Source: Fomes fomentarius (taxonomy: Eukaryota > Basidiomycota > Agaricomycetes > Polyporales > Polyporaceae). Taken from it: a stretch of 64,000 nt of DNA. Below are positions 11,977-22,069 of the stretch, piece after piece (the first letter of the stretch is position 1; each line of letters begins with the position of its first letter). The translations under genes were made by a program, and so were the position numbers. The notes under the pieces are model-generated. The model was given only the letters and a program-made list of their open reading frames with translations. It was not told the origin of the DNA and did not search any database. Where the stretch lies: positions 1,364,001 through 1,428,000 of the forward strand of contig JABYQN010000006.1 of NCBI GenBank assembly GCA_022606135.1. The letters are read 5' to 3'.

Positions 11977-12550
11977 CTAGTATCGTATAGGTGGTAACGG
12001 TTCGGCGCGTATAGTCGAGAGGTCCACAGCCTTATCCGTCGCTTCATCCAGTTCTCCGATGAGTACGCTACAGCACCAGAGTCAGCGACGTATTGGGTGG
12101 ATATGAAGGGAACGGTAGCAAAGGGGAGCTAAATACCAGGCGGACAGGAACACGCACATTTGATCGCCTTTAACGAGATAGAGTCCAAGTGGAATCTCTT
12201 CCACACCTTCCTCCATACTGTACACGCGCTCCTTGCTGTCCGACAAGACGACGTTGGACTTTTGATCGAACCCCGCCATCACGCCCTGCACATACAAGCA
12301 TGCATCGCGCAGGTGGACGGAGATCGACAGGGATTTGAGGAGACCCACGTGTTTCGTTCATCAACAGCGGCCGAGACGTACAACATGAGTCCGTTTAACA
12401 GCGAGATGAATGTAGTCCACATACCACGATTGCTCGGCCGTCCTGAAGGATGAGTAGGACACGGTCTGTGGCACGAACAAGCGTGAGTAACAGACCGCAC
12501 GTGGGTGACGGCTGAAACGTACGGTCAACATATGGTTGAAGACCAGCCAT
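11977..12550 (-). CDS. LSM8: LSM8, U6 snRNA-associated Sm-like protein
   Basis: Subunit of the nuclear Lsm2-8 ring that binds the 3' oligo-U of U6 snRNA. Four exons assemble into a ~95-residue Sm protein. Exon 1 is MAGLQPYVD from the ATG at 12550. Exon 2 gives HRVLLILQDGRAIV (Sm1 motif). Exon 3 gives GVMAGFDQKSNVVLSDSKER and YSMEEGVEEIPLGLYLVKGDQ (Sm1/Sm2). Exon 4 gives IVLIGELDEATD and ends IRAEPLPPIRY at the TAG 11977-11979. The IRAEPL tail is typical of Lsm8. Donors GTACGT, GTATGT and GTGCGT fit the phases. An open frame across the second intron makes a false longer N-terminus (MGLLKSLSISV). Confidence 0.93.
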
Positions 12551-13280
12551 GACCAGCTGGATACGCGACGGCGGGGACGAAGTGAATAGTTTGGACGAGA
12601 GTACGTCAGGATCTCCGACCGCGAGAGCACAAGCGACGCGCCGTGTAGGGTGTCCAGGGGCACACCGGTGATCAGGGTCCTGAAAGTGAATGACCCACTT
12701 GAAGCGCAGAACGGTCACATGATTGATAGGGAGACGCGTTCGGGCGCTCTGCGAACGCGCAGTGCCAGCCACTTGAGTGTTCAAACGTTCAAGTTCTGGG
12801 TAAACTCTACTGAAGCTTACGCTTTAGGCTACTTGGACTTGTCACCTTCCTCATAACCCGTTTTGCCCATTGCTGATAAAATTGTTATCAGACATGAGAC
12901 ATCGCATCGGTTACACAGAACCGGTATATGCAACCGCGGACAAGATAGTATGTTAAGTTAAAACCGGCTCGTCCCGCAAGACTGCCGCCACGATAAGGAT
13001 AAGGTCCATCTCATGTCATGGTCAACAACGGAGACTGGGTATCTACTGGACCTGGTGTGTGCCACCCGCGGGACCACGGGACATGTGGCACAGACCTATG
13101 TAATAGGGCCAACTTATAAACGGTATGTGCCAGATACTTGTGGGCCCATTGCGAAATCAGTCATTCTGAGAGATGAAAGCGCGCCAACTATTCCATTGCG
13201 TAGTGATACAACAACATATGCGTGCAGACCGTGCAGATCATACATATGTATAGATACACTCAAGACTTTTCCATAGCATC
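12551..13280. other. Intergenic, no gene seen
   Basis: About 730 bp between the LSM8 start and the stop of the first M43 protease. It presumably holds the LSM8 promoter and the protease 3' UTR. Open frames here are short and unrecognised. Confidence 0.4.
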
Positions 13281-14402
13281 TTAGATCGAGATACCACGGT
13301 AGGTGCGGAGCTGGGATGCCATACGAGTGGCCTGGCCAGGGGAGAACTCGTACATGCAGCTGGATGGATTGGATTGGTTGATCAGCGATGCTGTTGTGAT
13401 TTCCCCTGAACTAGGAAGGGAACGTACCTGTCATCGGTGTAGTCCATGTAGTTGTGGATGGGGTCGACGCCAGAGCTGGGGCAGGAGTCAAGGCCCGTGG
13501 GGCAGCCGTATGCGGGCTCGTCCTCAGCAGGAGTGTCGGAGACCATGTCGCCGGAGCCGGAGCAACCACCCTGGAAGGTGTGGTAGAGACCGAACCAGTG
13601 ACCAGCCTCGTGGGTCAGAGTCTAAGAGATGACATCCGGGTGAGAACCAGCAGCAGAGTGAATAGTAAATATATCAACGCACCCTGCCGAGGTTGTAGGG
13701 AGCAGCAGTACCACCAGGGACAGACGAGTAAAGAATGACAACGCCGTCATCAGACGGGTTTCCGCTGTAGTCCGAAGGGAAGGTAGCGTAGCCAAGGAGG
13801 CCCTGCGCGGCGCCAGAAGCGAAGCCAACACTGTAGACGTTGAGGTCGGCGGCGGTGCCCTGGCGAAGCTGACGCTTCATGGTGGTCTGCAGAGAACTGT
13901 CGGGGCCGACCCGGTTGAACCAATTCGAGTTGACGGTGCGAGTGGTGTTCGCAAGGACGAAGGTGAGGCCGGAAGACGAGTAGTCCTCGTTGAGAACATC
14001 GATCTGGTCAGCGATCTGGGAGTCACTGACATGGATATCAATATTAGCGCGTACGGCTTGAGAGATGGAAAGTCACACTTACGGTACGTTGCCACCACTG
14101 ACCGTGGAGTCCTTGCTGATGACGTGCCAGTAAACAGACACCGTCGCAGCCGCCGCGGAGCTCACAAAGGAGGCGGCCTTGGGGACCTGGTGAGCGAGGA
14201 AGTGAGCCTCGTTCGCAGCGACTTGTTCGTCAGTGAGCGTGTTAGCGCAACCCCTGTGATAGTCCCTGAGGATCAGCATCGACGGGCAAGCAAGGACCAT
14301 GCAAACCCACCTGTTACGGGGCCTAACGAAGCCATCCAAGGACGGGGAGCCCAAGACGACGGATGAGGCGACGAGCAGAGCGAGAGCAGCAGACCTGAAC
14401 AT
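13281..14402 (-). CDS. Secreted M43-type zinc metalloprotease, copy A
   Basis: Extracellular metallopeptidase of the MEROPS M43 (pappalysin/cytophagalysin, fungal MEP1-like) family. It starts [20 protein letters not shown], a clear signal peptide. Later exons carry [45 protein letters not shown] and [12 protein letters not shown]. The zinc site is [18 protein letters not shown] (HExxHxxGxxH) near 13570-13625, and the Met-turn is NYMDY near 13440-13455. The last exon ends [11 protein letters not shown] at the TAA 13281-13283. Several cysteines (GCSGSG, YGCPTG, SCPSSG) sit where the family forms disulfides. A second copy of the same exon design lies upstream at 15149-16432 on the same strand, so this is a tandem duplication. 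All catalytic residues are intact. Confidence 0.9.
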
Positions 14403-15148
14403 GTCGACGGATGCGAGTGGAAGGTTCTGAAAGCTGAAGCTGACGCTGGCTCTGGCGACGACGAAACCGTGTCGTTGAGGTTAGGCTGTCAATCCCATCC
14501 ACCCTTTATACCACTTCGTAAGCAGCAGTCCCCGTGGGCGCTTTAGATGACTTCGTCTGTGCATGTGGCGACACGTCGCTGTTTACAGTGTTTATCACGG
14601 AGGATAAACCTGCCCCGGTCTTGGCCCACATGCAACAGGAAACTCGCAACAGACGGCTGGAAGGGAAGATGCTTCGAAACGCCAGAATGAGTGGGGGATG
14701 AACTGTGGGAGGCGACGCACATGACGACCCGTTTCAGTCCGAGGGAGTGCTTGCCACATGCCCATGACGTGACGCTGTTGGATATACCTGATAGAATGCT
14801 GCGAAGCTGCCACAATACACATTCTTTATCGTCCCGGTGGCAGCAGCTTGACAGGCACGATACGATAGCCCCGCAAGGAAGGCATGATGCCAAGAGGAAA
14901 TTCAATCTAACCGCATGATCAACGAGCACGCCTGCTCTACCGTTGTTACAGCCAGTGCCATGCGCAGCATGCAGGACACTGGACAGAAATGTACCTTGCA
15001 GTTGCATCAGCAGAGTCGAAGGAGAATCTCGGTTGGGCATGCGGATGACTGTCTATACTGAACAGTAACATCGGACTACCAGTGAGACCGACACACATGC
15101 CGCCGCCGCCGTCGATAATATCCAGTGCTTCCCGCCGATGTTTGCGGG
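14403..15148. other. Spacer between tandem M43 protease genes
   Basis: About 745 bp between the start of copy A and the stop of copy B. A TATA-like TTTATA occurs near 14505-14512 on the plus strand (reads TATAAA on the minus), about 100 bases upstream of the copy A start. I see no gene. Confidence 0.35.
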
Positions 15149-16432
15149 CTAGATGTCGATGCCGCGGTACGTGCGCAACTGGTCCGCCATACGGACGGAC
15201 TGACCAGGCGTGAACTGGGTCATGCAACTGCCATATATAGTCCACTTAGTAAACACGATCATTGGTCGACCAAGTTTCATAAGTGCTTGCCTGTCATCCG
15301 AGTAGTCCATGTAGTTGTTGATGGGGTCAACACCAGCGCTGACGCATGTGTCGCGGTTCGCTGGACATCCGCTCGCCGGCGAAGCTTCAGGGGGCGTGTC
15401 ATCGACCTGATCACCGACACCGTAACAGCTTCCCTGGAAGGTATGGTAGAGACCGACCCAGTGGCCCGCTTCGTGGGTTAACGTCTGGTGACGTACAAAG
15501 CACATGAGCACGGTACTCCCGAATGCCTGCTCATGTCGACATACCTTGCCCTCGTTAAAGTTCTGCGTACTGCCTCCGGGCAGCGACGAGAACAGGATAA
15601 CAGAGCCGTCATCGGTCGGGTCGCTAGCGACATCAGCAGGGAACGTGGAGTAGCCCAGCAAGCCGTTGTTCCGCGGATCGGTAAATCTGTGTGAGGCCGC
15701 ATATGTTACCACGACATCACCATACACGCGACTATAGTAGCATAGCCTCTGCTGATCAATTGATACTCACCCCACGGTATAGACGTTGAAATCAGCTGCA
15801 CCGCCTTGCCGGAGCTGCAAGAATGTCGCGTTGAGGTTGTGTAAATCGCGCCTAACAACTGCATGCCATATCTACCTGTTGTTTCATCTGCGTCTGGTAT
15901 GAAGAGTCGGGGCCGACCTGGTTGAACCAGTTCCAGTTCACAGTGCGGGTAGTGCCCTGGAGGGCAAACTGCAAGCCAGAAGGCGCATAGTCCTGGTTCA
16001 GGACCGTGATCTGGTCTGCGATCATCGAGTCTCTGCGATGCCCTGTTACATGATGTCTCGAGGGTTCAGACGGCGACTCATCACGTACGGAATGTTACCG
16101 CCCTGAAGGGTGGAGTCCTGCTCAGGCGATCAGAACGGGAGCGATACCGTGGCAATAAATACACCAGACCTGACTGATAACGTGCCAGTACACATTGACC
16201 GTGGCGGGGCCAGTAGTGGCATTGGTCTTGGTGGCAACTTTATTGGCTAGAAAGTGGGCTTCATGCGCAAGTATTTTCTCGTCTGAGATCGTCGTTCCAC
16301 AATTCCTGCAGCATAATCTTCAGTTAAACACTACGGAGTGAACCAATGTGACCCATACCGGGTGATTATTGACGGACTAGCCAGGACAGCGGGAGCTGCT
16401 AACAGCAACGAGTACAGGACAGCGGCGTACAT
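15149..16432 (-). CDS. Secreted M43-type zinc metalloprotease, copy B
   Basis: Tandem paralog of the protease at 13281-14402. It starts MYAAVLYSLLLAAPAVLASP at 16432, a signal peptide. The next exon gives NCGTTISDEKILAHEAHF, then VNVYWHVIS, DSMIADQITVLNQDY and NWNWFNQVGPDSSYQT. The zinc motif is [18 protein letters not shown] (near 15420-15480), with NYMDYSDD as the Met-turn. It ends [12 protein letters not shown] at the TAG 15149-15151. The gene appears to have more introns than copy A, for example one before FTDPRNNGLLGYSTF. Catalytic residues are intact. The N-terminal prosegment differs more between copies than the catalytic part. Confidence 0.88.
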
Positions 16433-17028
16433 GTCGGAGTTGGAAAGAAGCAGGGGGTACCGAGCTCAAAGTCGTTGGGGACTCTCCACTCAATGCTGCT
16501 TTATACTTCCATGTCTTCCTGAGTTGGCTGTAACTGTCGCTGCGAAGCACGGATGCCCATCTGTCACAGCCTACAATGGACGCCTAGGAGAAGACGGCAC
16601 ATTCGCTATCGCCGACATAACTCGTTCACATGACGCACGGTACGTGGTTAAATATAACATGGTGGGGGGCACATGTGAGGCTTCGTCGCTAGAGCGAAGG
16701 TCAGACGGTGCTCTTCATGGCGTACTAGGAACGCACCTTTCGTTATCAAGGCCGAAGAACAGCAAGTGACGAGATTGAGACGCAGACACAATGGGACTGC
16801 CACTTGCGGGCGCTCCCAGAAAATGTACACAGTATCGAGACTGATGCAACTTGAGTACAATCTGTCTGATTGACGGTGTCGTATGGAGTTTCCGACTACA
16901 ACCTAACGACTACAGGAGGATACGCATTGGCTTGCTCCTCCACGCGACACGGGGAGATCATGACCTGAAGAGTTGTTAGCTAACCTGGAAGTGGAGAAAA
17001 CCTCGTTATCTTACCGGCGTATGTGCTG
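16433..17028. other. Intergenic, no gene seen
   Basis: About 600 bp between the M43 copy B start and the GatC stop. It should hold the protease promoter and the GatC 3' UTR. A 143-codon plus-strand frame that covers the protease start region is a shadow. Confidence 0.4.
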
Positions 17029-17523
17029 TCAATTCCGAGGCTTGTCCGCCTCGACGACGTAAAGATCATCCATAGTCCGCGAGGCATGTGGGAGCAAGGC
17101 CCGACCGTGAACGACATCATGGTGTTCAGGGGCTGGGGTAGTCTCTGCATCCAATCTGACACCTTCCTCGGAAGCCCATATCCTGCCGTCGGGTACTGAA
17201 CTATCCTCTGCAACTTCGCTCACATCCACAAGCTTCACAGCCTCGACAAGCTTCACAAGCTCCTCAATTTCTCGAGTCAACTTGGCATGCTCTGGGGAGC
17301 CCTCAACCGGAGGGAGGAGAGCCGAGAGCTCGTGTAGTCGTTTCAGCGTCACGGGGGAGATGGTCGGACGAGGGTAGGAGGATAGCAGTTCATTTACCGA
17401 CCACGTCGATTTCAGAGGTATTCCAGTAGAGTCGACGGCTGCCAACGTAGCCTTGCTACGCAATATGACAGCTGCAGAAGTCCGCGTGAGTGCGCTGAGT
17501 GAACATCTCGAGAGCCTGAGCAT
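17029..17523 (-). CDS. Mitochondrial Glu-tRNA(Gln) amidotransferase subunit C-like
   Basis: Probable GatC-type subunit of the mitochondrial GatCAB amidotransferase, which converts Glu-tRNA(Gln) to Gln-tRNA(Gln). The likely start is the ATG at 17523 (MLRLSRCSLSALTRTSAAV), giving an Arg/Ser-rich presequence; an in-frame ATG at 17580 is an alternative. The recognisable core is GIPLKSTWSVNELL, RPTISPVTLKRLHELSALLP and a helix ending EELVKLVEAVKLVD, as in fungal GatC homologs. A variable tail ends VVEADKPRN. No intron is needed. It is head to head with mS34, 185 bp between the ATGs, so the two mitochondrial translation genes may share a promoter. The subunit assignment rests on motif memory only. 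Confidence 0.7.
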   Translation of the reverse strand: MLRLSRCSLSALTRTSAAVILRSKATLAAVDSTGIPLKSTWSVNELLSSYPRPTISPVTLKRLHELSALLPPVEGSPEHAKLTREIEELVKLVEAVKLVDVSEVAEDSSVPDGRIWASEEGVRLDAETTPAPEHHDVVHGRALLPHASRTMDDLYVVEADKPRN

Positions 17524-17708
17524 GGGAGTTGGGAGCGAAGTCGACCCGGCGTTAAAATTGCGACTTAAGTTGTCTCCCATTCACCACCACAGTACCTCCC
17601 CAGTCATCACCACTGTACCACCCCAGTCACCAATACCCTTGCTCAGACGCGGACTCCCATCGCACGCATTCGACGACTTCGGCCGTATAGGTGTCCTGTC
17701 CCTCCAAA

Positions 17709-18142
17709 ATGGCTTTGTCGGTGCAGGCCGCGCTGCGTAAACTCCTCCCGTCACACCTCCCGCCTTCGCTTTCTCCTTTTCCAGGCAATCTCTATGAAAT
17801 TCTCTCGCGTTTTCCTCAAGATGGTGTTGGTCAACGGGTATACCAGACACGATGGGGTGCAAAGGGAATTGAAGGGAGCTACTGGGAGATCACGCGCACG
17901 AGGCTAAAGTGCGAGGGGAAGCACGGCAAGGCTTGGGGTGTGCTGGTGTGGAAAGGCAAGCATGCTTCGCGTCCTACCAACACGCGCGTTTCATAACAAA
18001 ACTACTTATGGCAGGAAAGCGAACGAGCGACCGTGATCAGCAAATTCCTGGAGGGTTGAAGTACAGATGGGCAGTCGGCGCATCTCGTCTCAAGCCAGGC
18101 TTCAAGCAGCCTCTCCCCACTCCTCCGTCATCACCACCTTAA
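17709..18142 (+). CDS. Mitochondrial small-subunit ribosomal protein mS34-like
   Basis: Short basic protein with the MRP-S34 pattern. It begins MALSVQAALRKLLPSHLPP, followed by GNLYEILSRFPQDGVGQRVY, SYWEITRTRLKCEGKHGKAWG and VLVWKGK. The SYW...TR...HGKAWG...KGK order matches the human mS34 core. The frame runs on to a stop at 17996, but the better model uses a GC-AG intron at 17956-18014 (AAAG|GCAAGC...GGCAG|GAAAG). That joins KGK to RTSDRDQQIPGGLKYRW and ends TPPSSPP at 18142. GGLKYRW is the kind of conserved C-terminus expected here. It lies head to head with the GatC-like gene. Confidence 0.8.
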
Positions 18143-18601
18143 GACATTGCTGTCATGTATCCGTGCTCTATGTTCCTTATAATACCATCGTTCACATACA
18201 ACAAAATCACCATTCAAGACTACCAACGAAGGTTGACTGGGTACGTGTCCCAGGCTATGGCTTACCGGGGGTTGACCCTCCGTATGTATAACCCTCTTCC
18301 TACATGAGCACGCAACATACCACCGACCGACGCCGGCTTTCCGCTATTGCCGTTGGTGTCATTGTACCACATGTTTCATTGATCCTGTTCGCTATGCTGC
18401 ACTCTGAGGTTTGCCGTATTCTCGTGAGAAATCACGCCCGATGTGGCAGCAGTCTATTGAGGCTCGTTTATCCTCGCCTCTGTCACAAGCTTCATCTGCT
18501 CCAACTCTCTGGCTCCGCCCGCTGATTCAAAGGGTTCTGGACTGCACTACTCTCCTGCCCGCCGCTCTGTTTCTTGTCAACATTGAGGAGAGAGGGTCGT
18601 T

Positions 18602-20305
18602 ATGGACGAAGATTCTCGCCAGCTCATTGATGCGCAATTCGACCGCGCGGTGGAGATAGTGCAGGGTCTCCCAAAGACGGGGCCCATTCAGACGGGGTAC
18701 GAGGAGAAACTGAACATGTACAGGTGCGTGCGCGAGGTCTACATCCGTTGAGACTCAAAGTCTAACACAGTCTTACAGCTTGTATAAGCAAGGTATCTGA
18801 ATGGAGTCTCGGCACTCCCGCTGATCCTCTCCTTCTGACCCTGCGCATCTCTCCTCGCTATAGCCACCGTCGGCAACGTTCAAGGACCCCGCCCGAATGT
18901 CTGGGACATGTTGGGGAGGGCGAAGTGGTGCGTCTTCTCTCCAAGTCCATAATCACATGCCAACCTCACATCTTCCCGGAAGGGATGCTTGGGCGAAGCA
19001 CAAAGACCTTGATCCCTACCAGGCCAAATGGTTATACGTCGATGCATTATTGAAGGTGTGTTCGTATCCTTAGGCGTATCTGCTTCTGCCAACGTCGCTA
19101 TAGGTGTTACGGAAGTACTCGGACAAGACCGTGGCGAGGGACTTTGAGCGGGAATTAGAATCCTATGCCGGCGATCCCTCTAACCTGGTAATGAGCGGCA
19201 TGAGTGGTAAATACTCACTCACTACTTTCTTATTTCTTCTGACGGCAATCATACAGGTTTGTCTGGTCATTCACCAGGCTCAAGCTCGTCGGGCTCATCA
19301 GCTGCCCGAGACTTGCCATCCACTTCGCAACGCCCTGTCATACCCCATCCATCGCAGTCTCAAGGTCTCTCGCGAGAGGTCCTGGAGTCCGAGACGGACG
19401 AAAGCACATCAGACGAGGAGGACGAGCTCGCCGACATAGTCCCGCAAGCCATCCCTACCCCGCATGCACAAAACCAGCTGGCCCGCCCCCAATCCTCTCT
19501 CTCCTCACGTCCCTGCCCACCTATGGCAAGCACAATGTTCGTCGCCTCGCCCCCGCCCTTGAACGTGCCCTCGACGCAGCCGCACCCCGGCTTCCAGACG
19601 CAGTCCGCGTTCGCAGAGTCCGCGCCCTCGATCCCCTCCTCCGCATATCCCACCACCTCCGTCTCGTACCCGGAGCTACACCCGCGCTCACCGCCCACCG
19701 ACCCGGCATCCTCCGCCCATGGCGGATACTCCTCCCGCGCGGGCTTCCGCCCTCCTTCGCAGCCGCCATATCGTCAATACTCGCTCCAGAGTGGGGGTGG
19801 GGTACCCCCTCGACCGGCATCTCTACACATGCTCGAACGCGCAGTAGAGAGCGTACAAGCACACCTTGCGGCGATAACTGAGCGACTGGAGACGCTGGAA
19901 GGGCTCCTCCACCACTCTACCTCGTCCCTCTCCCAGTCCGGGCTCCGCTCGTCTGGGCTGCTAGCAGGGCGAGGCAGCGACCTCGGCCGGCCAGACGCTG
20001 TCAGGTGGGATATCGACGACATGGGCATGTGGTCGCTTGTCCTCCGTCCTCTGGCACGCGTCTTCCGACTGTTCCGTCAGCTCATGGTGCTCCTCGCCAA
20101 CAGCGAGAACCGCTCGCCAACCTTCGTCATCATCCGACGGCTCTTTCTCGACATCTCGTTCGTACTGTGCTTCCTCGCTGTGTTCAGAGTGGGCTGGCGC
20201 AGGAGCGGGGTACGGAGAAGGGAAGTCTCCACTGCTCTGCGTGGGCTGTGGAGCGCGATAGTGGGACACCAGATCCCGAGAACTATGGTCGAGCGAGGAA
20301 TATAG
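18602..20305 (+). CDS. Acyl-CoA-binding domain protein with C-terminal membrane segment
   Basis: Acyl-CoA-binding protein of the long, membrane-anchored type. The ACB domain is spread over five short exons: AQFDRAVEIVQGLPKTGPIQ, TGYEEKLNMY, SLYKQ, ATVGNVQGPRPNVWDMLGRA, KWDAWAKHKDLDPYQAKWLY and VLRKYSDKT. The SLYKQ residues come from a 14 nt microexon at 18779-18792. The following ~200 residues are Ser/Pro-rich and disordered. Then come a coiled-coil-like helix (LERAVESVQAHLAAITERLE) and a hydrophobic segment LFLDISFVLCFLAVFRVGW, probably a tail anchor to the ER or peroxisome. It ends TMVERGI at 20305. Likely role: binding and moving long-chain acyl-CoA at a membrane surface. Start MDEDSRQLI at 18602. 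Confidence 0.88.
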
Positions 20306-20774
20306 CGATCTTGCTGGCCAGCACCTTGTTTATATATCTTGCGCCGTGGTTTGTCATGTTTACATCGTACGAAACTTGTAATGAAGGTTATGTCTACGCA
20401 TCGCGGGGTCGCGATCATGTGATATACTACCGTACTGCAGTCTCTCGAGTTAACCGTCATGAACCGCAAAACGTCATATTTGATGTTCCAGCAGTCGTCA
20501 TCTACAGACGTGACTATATAGAGCAGAAGAGAATTAAGGCGCATGTTGGTTTCCCTGCATCGCAGGTACTTATCCCGAGGACCACGAAAAGGTCTGCGCC
20601 AGGACGGACTACTACGTCCGCCCTCCCTCGGGACTTACCTTTTCCACACATGTCTCCTGAGATAACCGAAAGTGAAACAAGTTAGCACTTCATAGATTGA
20701 CACCAACAGAAGAGCGCCGCCGCCAAAACAGCCAGCCAGCTAGTCAACGACCGGAAGGCGCCCTGGAGACAACG
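20306..20774. other. 3' flank of the acyl-CoA-binding gene
   Basis: No gene is supported between the stop at 20305 and the repeat array. The plus-strand frame running to 20685 is a shadow of the upstream gene. Confidence 0.35.
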
Positions 20775-22069
20775 TCTTCACCCGATTGGGGCTCTACTCT
20801 TCGGCGCCTTCACCACCCAGACAAACGACTTGAGTGAGACCAGCAGAAGACATCTTGAACCCGATGCACTTGCGGATAATCGCCCGATTGGGGCCATACT
20901 TTTCGGCATCGATAAGCAGAGCCCAAGAGATCCCATAGTGAGACCCAAGAAACAGAGACTGACGCGCTTGGGGATTTCTGCCCGTTTGGGGCCATACTCT
21001 TCGGCGTACACCACAACCACAGACTAGAACATCACAGACTAGAACTGCGCACTTGAGGATCGTCGCCCGATTGGGGCCATACTCTTGGGCGCATAGAGAC
21101 AAGACCATAGCAAGAGAACAGCATGAGCCTGACAGAAACTCGCGCTTGAGGATAATGGCCCGGTTGGGGCAGTACTCTTCGGCGAGACGGAAACCAAACA
21201 CGAAACACGAAACCGCAACCCGCTAGCAGCCAAACACCACAGACTAGAACTACGCGCTTGAGGACCATCGCCCGATTGGGGCCGTACTCTTCGGCGCATA
21301 GAGACAAGACCATAGCAAGAGAACAGCATGAGCCTGACAGATGCCCGCGGTTGAGGATGATGGCCCGTTTGGGGCAATACTCTTCGGCGAGGGGGAAACC
21401 AAACACGAACCCGCAAGAGAAAGACCACAGGAACGGAACAACGTGAGCCTGACAGAAACTCGCACTTGAGGATGATGGCCCGGTTGGGGCAGTACTCTTC
21501 GGCGAGACGGAAACCAGACACGAACACACGGACCCGCTAGCAACCGAACACCACAGACTAGAACTGCGCACTTGAGGACCATCGCCCGATTGGGGCCGTA
21601 CTCTTCGGCGCACCGAGACAGGACCACAGCAAGAGAACAACGTAGCCTGACAGAGACTCGCACTTGAGGATGATGGCCCGGTTGGGGCAATACTCTTCGG
21701 CGAGAGGGAAACCCGACACTAAACACGAACCCGCTAGCAGCCAAACATCACAGTCTAGAACTGCGCACTTGAGGATTGTCGCCCGGTTGGGGCCATACTC
21801 TTCGGCACATCTGGAAAAGAGAACGAACCCGCGCTTGAGGATAGTGGCCCGGTTGGGGCATTACTCTTCGGCGGACCCAGTATCCGACCAACCACATCGT
21901 AGAGAACCCCGCCAAGAGCAGACACAGTCATGAATGCGCACTTGAGGATCGCCGCCCGTTTGGGGCACTACTGTTCGGCGCGCGCGACCACAGAGAGCGA
22001 GCCAGAAATCGTAACCACCGACCGTCGCACTTGTGGATGGTCGCCCGATTGGGGCTATACACTTCGGCG
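20775..22069. repeat. Array of 14 copies of a ~44 bp core in two alternating types
   Basis: Thirteen full cores and one partial core (20775-20806), all in one orientation. Core starts fall near 20866, 20964, 21049, 21142, 21254, 21347, 21462, 21568, 21660, 21765, 21831, 21938 and 22027. The core runs CTTGAGGAT, two or three variable bases, GCCCGNTTGGGGC, one to three variable bases, TACTCTTCGGCG. Start-to-start spacing is 66-115 bp. Type A has TCGCCCGATTGGGGCC and type B has TGGCCCGGTTGGGGCA; between 21049 and 21880 they mostly alternate, giving a higher-order dimer near 205 bp. Spacers after A cores share GACAAGACCATAGCAAGAG; spacers after B cores share CAGCCAAACACCACAGACTA. GCCC and GGGC can pair around a five-base loop whose middle base varies. 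I do not recognise the element. Confidence 0.9.

Noticed and set aside
12082..12348. Longer LSM8 N-terminus (MGLLKSLSISV)
   Set aside because: That frame reads across an intron; the spliced exon DGRAIV|GVMAGFDQ restores a normal Sm motif.
17691..17996. mS34 ending at 17996
   Set aside because: The GC-AG splice gives a better C-terminus with GGLKYRW, and the unspliced tail looks random.
20794..21744. Minus-strand protein with AEEYGPNRATILK repeats
   Set aside because: Overlapping minus-strand frames of 130-200 codons are open, but in three of the fourteen cores (first, twelfth and thirteenth) the Tyr codon is TAG or TAA, and copies fall in all three frames. The open frames follow from the repeat composition.
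20775..22069. CRISPR-like repeat-spacer array
   Set aside because: Spacers are not unique: they repeat in two families and vary widely in length, the cores vary too, there are no cas genes, and the context is a fungal chromosome.
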